From: Aradus depressus
Taxonomy: Eukaryota > Arthropoda > Insecta > Hemiptera > Aradidae
Assembly (NCBI GenBank): GCA_963662175.1
Contig: OY759223.1
Location: 15,478,249 to 15,542,248, forward strand
Length of the DNA: 64,000 nt
Direction: 5' to 3'
Shown here: positions 12,191 to 23,600 of the stretch, in pieces
How positions within the stretch are numbered: position 1 is the stretch's first letter
Layout: the number at the start of each line of letters is the position of its first letter
Program-made: the position numbers and the translations under genes
The notes under the pieces: model-generated
Database searches by the model: none
Told to the model about the DNA's origin: nothing
What the model saw: the letters and a program-made list of their open reading frames with translations, nothing else

Positions 12191-13690
12191 AATATAAACG
12201 TTAAACAATTTCTTTGTTCTTATCGATTTTATTACTTTTCCACTATATCGACACAGATCGCAGAAATGTGTTTGGACATTTACTATTTTTTATTATAACT
12301 AATTAGTTCTAACATAACAAATCTTATCAACTATCCTGAATTCTATAACATTTTTACAAAACAATGTAAAAAAAAGTGTGTTGAGATATTTGGAGCTCAG
12401 TCTGCAGCTAAGAATTTCATATTACATATGTACCATAACATTAAAAAATGTTTGTTATTCTCTTTGAATGAGCAAGGTTATATTTGCCTCATTTTAAAGG
12501 TAATAAAATTGGTCATATTATAAAAAGGTAAATAAACATAACTCATTCGATCGAGAAAAAAAATAAAAGTTCCCTGCTATTAACATCGTCTGTTTGAATA
12601 TTTTGTATACGGGGAAATTTTTTCAGTTTGTCCCAAGCGAAGTTGAGTAAATGTTGTGTAAGTGCAATAAACAATCGTGAAAATAGTCATAATTAACAGA
12701 TTTCATGGAAATTAATCAACGGTTTTGTATTGTTAATTTACAAGTAACAAATTAAATCAATGAAGAAGTAACAAAATATATGTAAAAATAGATAATAAAC
12801 ATTGTGAAATAAATGTTATTCTCTGCAATCATAAAATTAAAAATAATGCAATAATAAATAAATAACAATCAAAATAATTTTAAACAATAAATAACAAATT
12901 AAATCAATGAAGAAGTAACGATAACTCTCAACAGAATGAATATAGACAAGAAATTTTTTATGTGTGAATCCAGAATCTCATAAGGTCCCAGCCAAATCGG
13001 TCATTGGGAAGAGGGGAGTACCTCTTCCATTAGGAGCTACCATAAATATCCATCATGTTTTTATTTATTTATTTTCAAAAAGGCATGTTTTAGTATAATG
13101 ATTGCCACAATTTTTTTCTTTTTGCCGTAATTTCATTTGCAATTAGTTAATTGCATTTTAATGTATTAATGAAATAATTAATAATAGCTAAACTCTGTTT
13201 CAGAGGTGTCTTTATCCCCTTTTAGTACCATCCACTTCATAGTGAACGCGTAGTCGTTTCGAAATATCATCAGAAAGAAAACTTCTATGGAAGAATTTCG
13301 AGAAAAAAAAGTGAATCTTATTTTGCCTGAGAATGTCATGGAAAATAAAATGAAACGAAAAAGAGAAGAAATTTAAAATAATTTAAAACTAAAAATGAAA
13401 ATACTTCCAACGGGAATCTTGTCCTGGATTCATTTCGTTTAATTTTACGATACCGGATGTGTTTTCCGTTATTTTGAGATTCTCGCTTCGAAGTTACCAC
13501 TGAGGAAGAATAATTTTTACAATAAATATTTTATTGTTATATAATATAACATATATTATGTTGGTTGTCTTTATCTGGAAACGTGTTAAATTGGATTAAT
13601 TTTACGAGTTATGTACATTTTTTATAGTGTATTAAATATTTATTTATATTTGCATTGACCTTAATAAATAAATAAAATTCTTTAATTGCA
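12191..13690. other. Intergenic AT-rich DNA
   Basis: No gene seen. 12915-13060 holds a weak copy of repeat family C (AACAGAATGAATATAGACAA, CCAGAATCTCATAAGG). The rest is low complexity. Confidence 0.6.
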
Positions 13691-14256
13691 TATATAAGTT
13701 TTAAATCCCATTTTACTCATATTAATAATAATATTTATTTCCGTTAAACCATAACATGCTAATAGGTTATTTTATACATAAAACTGCTTATGAATAGTAT
13801 ACATCAACCGATATTAAATCTTAGAATACAAACATTCATATTGATACAGTAGTTCAGAAATGGGACGTATGTCTCAGAATTATTGATTTTTGAGAAAACG
13901 CATTTGAAAGTTTCGTTCGCTTCTGAACTGGGAAAAAATGAAAATTCTAACAGGTTATGTACATTTCAAGTCCTCAATTTTGTATTTTCAGTTATACGAG
14001 TTCAGAATATGAAAGAGGGTGAAAAGATTGGTTGTATAAGATAAAATGAGTTTTTTTGAGTTGTCCCATTTCTGACCTACTGTATGTGGATATATGAGAT
14101 GAATTATATTAAGATTTAATGCCATTGATGTATACAATTTATAAGCTGTTTTTAACTATAAAATTGTACGAAATATCCAATTACTATGTTATGGTTTAAC
14201 GGAAATAATATTGTAATTATTAATAATATAAGTAATGGGATTTACAAACTTATATA
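13691..14256. repeat. Foldback element with imperfect arms of about 140 bp
   Basis: The left arm from TATATAAGTTTTAAATCCCA and the right arm ending at 14256 are inverted copies sharing CCGTTAAACCATAACAT and TATACATCAA...ATTAAATCTT. The loop has been invaded by a small TIR element (13847-14082). A fragment of the same arm lies at about 1105-1170. Confidence 0.75.
13847..14082. mobile_element. Small Tc1/mariner-type MITE (236 bp) nested in a foldback
   Basis: Ends CAGTAGTTCAGAAATGGGAC and the inverted GTCCCATTTCTGACCTACTG, each next to a TA dinucleotide (13845-46 and 14083-84). No frame. Confidence 0.75.
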
Positions 14257-14511
14257 AATTCCCTCCTGGTGATCCACTAGTCTTCCAGCAACTTGGTATC
14301 TACTCTAGTTGGGGCTGAAAGTACGGATCCCACTAGACAAGCCAACAAAACAGTAGGATCCCTTTCAGCCAACTTTTCAGCTATATCGTCAGACAATGTT
14401 TCTTTACTCACATTATACAAATTCTCATTTTGTTTCCCTCAAACTGTAAACTGTCTCGATTATACTCAGCATTAATTGATTAACTTATAATAAATTTACA
14501 AATATTATAAT

Positions 14512-14517
14512 TTTATT
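14512..14517 (-). promoter_or_regulatory. Candidate polyadenylation signal of CNPPD1
   Basis: AATAAA on the minus strand about 110 bp beyond the CNPPD1 stop codon. Confidence 0.4.
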
Positions 14518-14627
14518 AAGTACATTTTTTAATCTTCATTTACTTAAAAATATAAAATAAACAGAAAGACTGTGTTACATTAAGATAAAAATATTAGTGT
14601 CTTGTATAGTTTCCATATAGTTTGTTA

Positions 14628-17600
14628 TCAATAACTTATAACTAAATTTAAAGGAGCATAATTCACTTGGTTGGTGAATGTCTTCAGGTGATGTGAAATT
14701 GAGGCTAGATAGTGTTCAGTCAGATAGGAGATGTTTTCTGCAATAGTTTCCTTACCGAATTGTGACCAAGACTCACCACAATTGGGAAAATCTTCCATCA
14801 TCTTCATTTCGTTGGATCCACAAGGAAAAGCGGATTCTACAATCATCAAAACAAACATAATAGACTACATATTTGTGGGTTGTGCAGCGGATGGAACCAA
14901 ACGCCATACCTGAATATATAAGACATCCACACAAATGACCGACTTACGAAAATACGTTCATATAATTATAAGAATTTCATATGGCAGATTATTAAATTGG
15001 GACTGCGATGTCAGGTACTCGTCAAAAACCTGTAAGTCTAGGTAACTAAACCTGGATAGGATACATTTAGAACTCTACAATAGAGTTCGGCTCAAGTCCA
15101 ACAGAGCGCTCTGGAAGTAGAAAGTAGTGGCGTCTATTAAAAAAATTACCGTTTTATCAAATACACGAATTGTAAACCTATTTAATGTTTACCAATAATT
15201 AATACTCTCTTGTAGAGCAATATCTAAGCTTGTTTATGAAAATTCCACTGGCTCAATAAAGCCTTAGTTCAATTATTTCTGTTGAAAAAGAAATATGACG
15301 GTTTCTTAAGAAATTCTCGTTATTTTGAGACATTAATGAAAAAAAAAAAAATTACAGCTGCTTCAGCAACTCCTGAAATTGTTGAAACGGAGGGGGAAGG
15401 CGTCGTTGGTTTGAAAATTTCAACAGTGGAGATACGTCCTTGGAAAGGAAGAAGGGCTCAGGGCGACCACGAACGGATATTGATGAGGTTCTACAGCAAG
15501 CTGCAGAATCAAATCCAGCCACAAGTACTCGCATACTTGCCAGCGAGTGTGGAGTGTTGAAAGACACCGTTAGTCGCCATCTACACGACATGGGGAAGCT
15601 GAAAAAGAGCAGTAGACTGGACCCGCATGAACTTACGCCTCAGCAATCAGCTAAGCGGGTAGAAACTTGCAAAAATCTACATGAAACGTTTGAACAGAAG
15701 GCAAAAAACCACTTTATAAAATACTGAACTTTGCTTTGTCTCTAACTTAAAATTATTTTACTAGGCACATTATCCTCACACCGACTTTTAGTTTCGTTTT
15801 CGATTATAGTGAAGCAATTGAAAATTTTACGCCGAAAAAGACTAGAAAAGACGTTGAAACCATTCTTTAAATTTTCAATGTAATATTTCTTTTGCGTCGT
15901 CTCATCATTTAAACTGACATATTTTATTCTAAATGCGGTAGTGTAAAGCATCAAGCTGCTCTTAACCTAAGCGGTAAGGAGGCCCGCCAGCGTTCCTGGC
16001 CTAGGGGCCCGCGATAAGATGTGAGGACCATAGTTTTACCAATCGGATATATATTCATTACCCACAGCTCAGAAAGTAGAAAAAAAAAAATAATAATAAC
16101 ATTAAACAAATTAATTTTGTGGATTTCATACCTGTGATGCGGCTTGGCAGAAAAATACTATTGTTGTCAACACTCTCATTGGCAAGATCTTGACATGAAG
16201 TTGATATGCTCGGCAAGTCAGCAACTATTTTACAATGAAAAAAATTATATATCATTCTAACTGAAGTTAACAATCTTTATAAAACAATAATATATTTTTC
16301 GGGAGCTAGATTGTTCTCCCATTTATTTATTGTTTTTATTTTTTTTTTACAACCTAGTAAATACAGACGTTTCCTGAAGAACTCGCATAATCAGTATCAC
16401 AAATGTATCTGCTGTATCTTTATGTAAAACCTTTTCTTTATTTCAATATAAATATAATATTTTCTTTGTATCTTAGCCAAAAATATAAACAAATTTTTAC
16501 ATAAAGATAAAATTAAAAACAGGAAACAAATTTAGGATACAGATGCTGGGAATTCTTATCGAAACTTGCTATAAACATTTGTTAGATTGTAAAAAAAAAA
16601 ATAAAAAAAATAGAGAAAATAATATAGCTACCGATATTATATATTTTTTTGTGAATTTCAAAATCTCCTTACACAACCGAAATGTGAATCTTTATAAATT
16701 AAACTGTAAGGGGATGCAAATCGGGCGACCTTCGAAAAATTATTTTATATAAAATTGGCCTTTCAATTTGAAGAGATTTTTGATTGAGTCATAAATATAA
16801 GCAGCATCTTGTAAAATGTACTTAAGCCCAGGGGCGAAGTGGTCTTAATTTTCTTCTGATTGCAGCCAAAATCCAATCAGATTTAAGAGATATCTTCTTA
16901 TCAAATTTTAAGCTTTGCTATTTGCTATAATCGTTTCCGAGTTTGAGCGCATACAAAGTTTTAGTTACATGTAGACATAATAGCGAAAATGATCAAAACA
17001 TATTTAGGGGACCTTAAAAAGTAAAATTAGAAAATTTGATCTCGGATTTTTACATGATTATAATACTTCCACATACCGAAGCTATAATAAAATAAAAATT
17101 GTTGATAAAATTACCATTGGTGAAGGTGAGGTTAGGAGCGGGTTGAACGGGGAGATGCTGAGGGTTGTAGAAGAGCTGGGAGGTTGCCTGGAGTAAAACT
17201 GGCAGTTGAGCAACAATGGCAGTTGAACCGACCATAGTCAACATGCCGGCCGTATAGCTAGCCATCAACACTGCAGTCATCTGATCAATTAACAAATATT
17301 AACATCATTCAACTTATTTACCATCACTTAATTTTATAATATAATAAAATGCGGATATATATATATAATATGTCATCCTTAGAGGGTTCTGGATACACAT
17401 ATAAAATTTCGTGTCGATTCATTCATTCTACTGGCAGTTATCGTGTTCATATACAACATTTTTGGAATCAGGAGATCAGAAAACATGAAATTCCATTGAA
17501 AACTCCGCATCGAATTTTTGACCAATTATATAACTTCAAAAACCTGTTATGACTATTGTAGCATATTTTTCAATACTCTTATATAAGGCAAGAAGCCTGC

Positions 17601-20600
17601 AGAAGAAGAACAGACAAGGACCATTTTGCTGAAATTCAAATAATTTATGGTTTCCATATTTACTTTGTTAAGCTGCATTCTAGGAATAGATAATTAAAAT
17701 ATACAATTTCTTTGTCAAACTTCACTATATATTCTCAAATACTCGCCGTGTTAAGGCATTATCAAGTGTCACTTATACACTGAGAATCACCAACATCTCA
17801 CAGAAATAGGATATACCATAGACACAACACAAACCAACTATAATACATATCTGCCAAAAAGGTCCACTTTTGAATTTACTGGAAGCGGTAGAAATAAATA
17901 AACTGAACAAAAATAACGATATTGTAATGCTAAATGAACAAATAGAACTGAACCATTCCCCCCTTCTTAATTTAAATATCAAGTAGCTAAGAGTCTGATG
18001 ATTGTAGGAATGTTTTGTCAACTCACATTTAGAGAATACTATAATTTTCATTTGATGTTTTAATTTGTCTTTAAATTCTATGTATTTGTTTTTATTCACT
18101 TTAAATTCTATTTTACATTTATATAATTCATGAGTCATACCTATATAAATACCAACACTTTACTGTTAGATTCACTTTATTAGATTTTATATATATTTTA
18201 TTTTTTATTTTATATTTATTATTATCTTGTAAATATCTGTTTATTGAGTAACAAAAACAAGGGATTCCCCGTCACTACCTAAAAAACTCCCTCCATAACT
18301 GTACCTTCTATCCTGTCAACCATTTCTGGTAGTTTATAAGTGACTCTTGATAATGTCCTAACACAGCGAAACTAGTTGAGTATTTGAGAATATATAGTAA
18401 AGTTTGAAAAAGAAATTGTGTATTTTAATTATCTATTGCTGATGTGAAATTTTTCAAGTCCTTTGAATAAGTATTATATAACACTCACCATAAATCATTG
18501 ATATAAAGCTTGTCCTTGCGCAAAGAGGGGAAACAGGCAAGGTCATCGGCAATATAAATATAAAGACCATTGTATTGAGCGAGATGATAACCTGTTTTAC
18601 AATAATCTGGATTATTCCAAAGTTACATTTATTCCCTTGCAAATATATAATGCGAGTAACCTATAATATAGAGGAGTAATAACAAATCACAGCAGGCACA
18701 ATACAAGAATTCGGAGAAGCAGAGAAACAGGGTCTTCATTTGAATGTAGATAAGACCGTGTACATGAAGACCTCACGGAACCCTGTGCAAGGCGCTCATG
18801 AGGTGATTTCTATCAATGAGCACCAATTTCCAGTAGTCAAGGAATTCAATTATCTTGGGGCTCTGATCAGAGAAGATAATGACGTTAGCCACGAAATAAG
18901 AGCATGCATTGCTGCAGGAACAGATTTGCTGTCCAAAGCTAATTGTATATAAAACAATTGTCCGCCTAATTGTGACATACATTGGTGAAACTTGGGCCTT
19001 GACAAAAGAAAATGAAGAGACTCTGCTACTGTGGGAACGAAAGGTACTCAGAAAGATTTTTGGATCTGTTGTCGAGAACGGCAAATGGCGCATCCGGAAG
19101 AATAGAGAGTCCTCTAAGGGAAGTCCGACCTGGTGACTGTGATCAAGCTGGAGAGATTACGTTGGTTAGGCCACTTAGAAAGAAGACTCCCTAAACAAGA
19201 CCACAGTAGGCCAGGTCATGCCAGGAGGGGAGGACCTAGACTCCGTTGGCTGGGCGACGTCGAGGCGGATCTCCGAGTGTTGGGCATCAGAGGATGGAGG
19301 GAGAAGGTTTTAGATCGAGACGAAGGTTGGGGTTCTTTCAGGACCGTAGCCCCGCAGGAAGAAAAAGTTATAGTTGTTTAGTTATTATCACTCATGCCCG
19401 GGCTTTAAATACGAGCTCATTCGTCGCTCTGATGGACATGAGCCCGACTCTACAGTGGGAGTCCCAAATGTTGCCTACCCAGGTTTATTCATCTAGGTAA
19501 GATAGGGGTGTTTAACAAGTACCTGACATCGCACAGGCTCGGGACCATAGCTTAACATCCCATCCCAAGGACGGCCTCCCAGATAGAAAAACCTATGGGC
19601 TTCGGCCGAATATCATGTTTTCTCAGCTACTGTTGATCCGACATGAAAAAAGACTGAATCCGTATGGAAGACAGTTTAATTTTAAACATTTTTTGTATTC
19701 TAAACACTTTTTGTTAAATGTTTCAAGTTCCCATCACATTGTTTGATGTTTGCTCGTGACATAATCATGACAAAAATCGAAGTAGAGTTTTCACAGAAAT
19801 TTAATGTTTTCCGACCCCCTGATTCCAAAAGGAAAAAAAATAAGAATAATTTTTAAAAATTGGAAAAAAAGTTGAATTACCGGCAATGTACTTCCCCCGC
19901 GCGAATTAATCGACTATTCATTCACCATCTGAAACCAAATTATCGATTTGGTTGAAAATCTGAGTGTCTTCGTGTTGAAACATTCGTTACATTGACAGTT
20001 ATGAGAGTTTATAAGTTGCGCCCCCCTCCTCTGGACCCTCAATGTATATATATATATATATTTCATTCTATCGGGAGTTATTGTGTTCAAAGAAACAGGA
20101 TTTTTTGAATTTCTGACTGATTATATAACTTCCCCTATACTTCTTCTAGCTGGTGAAGTATATATATATACTCTTTAAGTCGAACCTCGATAATCGAAAA
20201 CCTCCAAAACTCGAAAAAAAGTTTTGTTCCTTTCCCTTCAAGCCCCAAAACCTCCATTACTCGAAATCTCAACCCTCTATTAGTCGAAATAATCAGTGAG
20301 TCCCTACAAGCCATTCTGATACATATTTTCCCTCTATAACTCGAAAAAATAAATTGGACCTCTGTATCTCGAACATAGCAATGTTTTATTTTACGACCTT
20401 TACAACTCGATTATTTGAAACTTATTACCTCTATAGCTCGAAGAAAAATAAGTTACCGACTTAAAGAATTTGCCGAAAATGTACACCATTGTTTCTTAGA
20501 AAACAATTTAGGAGTATACAATAAATAGGATTACCAATTATCTAAAGCAAAAAAAAATTTACTGACTTTTTTTAATACTTACATATACTACGTATCTTTT

Positions 20601-23600
20601 ATTTTAAGGATGTTTTGAAATAATGTTGATTTATAATAAATATAAATATGTTTGTTACCTCTGTAACTTGAATTTTTATTTATTTCACCTCTCTAACCCA
20701 AAATTAGTTAGAATGAATCTTAACCTCTACAAGTCGAATCAAGATCCGCCTGTCGAAATCCTCCATAAGTCAAAAACTCTATAACTCGAATTTTTTGGCA
20801 TCTCCCTTGATGTTCGACTTATAGAGGTTCTACTGTACTATATAATATATGCTTTGATCAACTTACAGTAAACAGAGTCTGAGCTAGAACGAAGGCTTCC
20901 ACACCGTCCAGAAGGTTCTCAAGTTCAGTGTAAGAGAACCATCCCCTCTTGTTTCCTTCCTTAAGGGAGATATCTTTTTCTATTGCTCTAAGTTTTTTCC
21001 AAAACTCAGGTTCTTTCACAAAAACGTCCCATTCCTGAAAATTAAAAGTAATTACAAATTTATATATGAGGAGGTGAGATTCAAAAACAGGTTTCTCACA
21101 TTTTTTTAGAAAATTATCTTAACATGGCATTTTTTTCGACTCATTGAGAGCTATCGGTATGTGTAACTGTAATGATTCAAAAATAGTTTTCTCTCATCTT
21201 ATAACTACTTCAAAAAAATGGATTTGGTTCAAAATTAGGTTTCTCCAACAACAGTTGTGCATCAAAGGCAAGATGTGTCTCGTGTTTGGTGAAAACTGGG
21301 AGACGAATGTTGAAGAATCTAGTCTGGAGTATTACCGAAGAGTTCTCTCAATGGATGGACACCAGAAAGAAGAATGCGATTGTCTCGAGCATGAGGTGGC
21401 TGTCCGTGTTTAGCTGCTTTTTTGTTGATTTATTTTAATGATTTTAGGTTTTTTTTAAAACAATAACAGACATTTTTCACTTGCACGTTTTTGTTTATTT
21501 CCTATTCCATATCAGTCGACTAACTGAATTGTCTATCTGCTGCTCATAAAAAATAATTTAAAGGACAAATGAAAATTTTTATATGCAGATATGAAGTGTT
21601 TCTCCTAAACATTTCTCTGTTTATTTAAAAAAAATACTAAAAATATTTTTGAAACCTATTGGCACTGGAAAGACAATACTAAAGTACACATCTGGAAAAA
21701 AAATTAAGGTCACAATCTGAAAGAAAAAAAGAAAAAACGTTTTTCCTGATTTCCCAAATTTTTGTCTTAAGTGAGAAACCTGTTTTTGAATCCCACCTCC
21801 TCATATATGTGGTCAATATTTAAAGATAATAAGTAAAACAAAATTGCTTACAATGGCGTCTAAAAATTCTTTTTCTTGTCGGTTTAAGTCCTTAAGGCCC
21901 ATTCCTGCTGAAGTGGCCCATTCGCTATTTAAAACATCATCTTCTCCGCCACTATCATTCAAAAATTTGGTTGCAACCATCTGAAAATGAGAAATTAGTA
22001 ACCATGCAAGAATATATTTTTGCAAAAAAATATACACTGTAGTGCTGATCCCCTCATTTTCAATCTATGTAGATTTGGCTGAAAATCAATAGGTGTCTGG
22101 ATTATCATTTAAAATATATTCTCGATACATTCATTCATTCTTGAAAGACACACACACTTTTCTTTTCATACTGCCATAACAATATCTGTTCATATTGTTG
22201 AACGTTTTCACCTTTTTATTGGACTTTTTTTATTTTTTTTTGCTGCACGAAATCCGGGCTCTAATTATGAGTATATATTATATTATTAGTAGACGGTGGC
22301 CTCGAGATCTTAGTGAAATGTAAACATTTTTACTATTTTCTAGGGAGTGTCAGCTCTGGGTGACCTCCATTATGTGACATAGACACTTATAATCATGTAA
22401 ATAGTCAACACATTTGCTTATTATATACTTTGTATATAATTGCAAATAAATGAAAAAAAAACAAACAAAAAAACATTTATTGAAATGAAAACAACTTACC
22501 AGAGAAACAACGAACAAATCGGAAGGAGTAACATTGTCAATATATGCTGGATTTGAAGTTTTAAGTTGCTCCAAATAAAGAATGGCCAAGACGAGGGAAC
22601 ATGGGGAGACGCAACTATTTCGACTGATTTCGGAGGCATCTTCAAGTCGAAGTCTTTCTAAACTGCGACCTGCCTTCACTTCGGAGTAGAGCTCAGCTGC
22701 CAGCTCTAAAAATAATAAACAATAAATTAGAAAATACATGAATAACTAGGGTACTACTGATAGCAACACTTCGGGAGGGAGCTCGTTTGAACAGAATCAT
22801 AATATTGACTCAGCCCTCCACCAGAGGCGCTTTATGTACATTAACTTTAAAATCTTAAAAGAAATGTGAGCTTATTTTCTAAGTCATTTTCAAGGGTTTA
22901 CAAAAAACAAAACATTAAATTAAAAAATCCCCGAAAAAAAAAAAAGTTTTTGTTATTTCATTTGTTTTTTGTTTACTAAAACCTTGGTGGGGAGTTTTTT
23001 TGTTTTGTGGGGGAGCTTGAAGGGCTTAAGGGGAGGCTTGGGGGGGAGCTTGGTTTTATAAACATTTGAGTTCAAACTCCAAGTCTCTAGCTGTAATAGA
23101 GGCCAAGATCCCTACACAGGCTCTGATGAAACGTGAAGATCATGGACACGGCATACCCGATTTCGACAAAACATGGCTAAGAACCATCTCGCAAATAGCA
23201 GCTTTTTTTAACGAAAAAACAGATTTGAAATCAGTTCAGCCGTCTTGGAGCTACGATGCCACAGACAGACACACACACAGACAAAGGCTTCAAATTTATA
23301 ACATCCCTCCTTTTGCGTCGGGGGTTAAAAAGAAGCAACTTTTGTCAATATATTTTTTGGTTCTCATTGTTTCGGGATGCAGAATATAGCTCTTGTAAAA
23401 TGTTTTAATTAATGAAATTGAGGGATCGAAAAATAATTTTGTTTGGTTTTAGAATGCGCTGGGGAGCGGTAACGTCGGGAACATGGATACAGTCAAAACA
23501 TGTCATATAAACACTAATAATCGTGAAGTAACAAATTATATATCATTATGTAGCTCACAGAGCTCTATTTATAACATAACAAATTTGAAATCTTCTTCCC

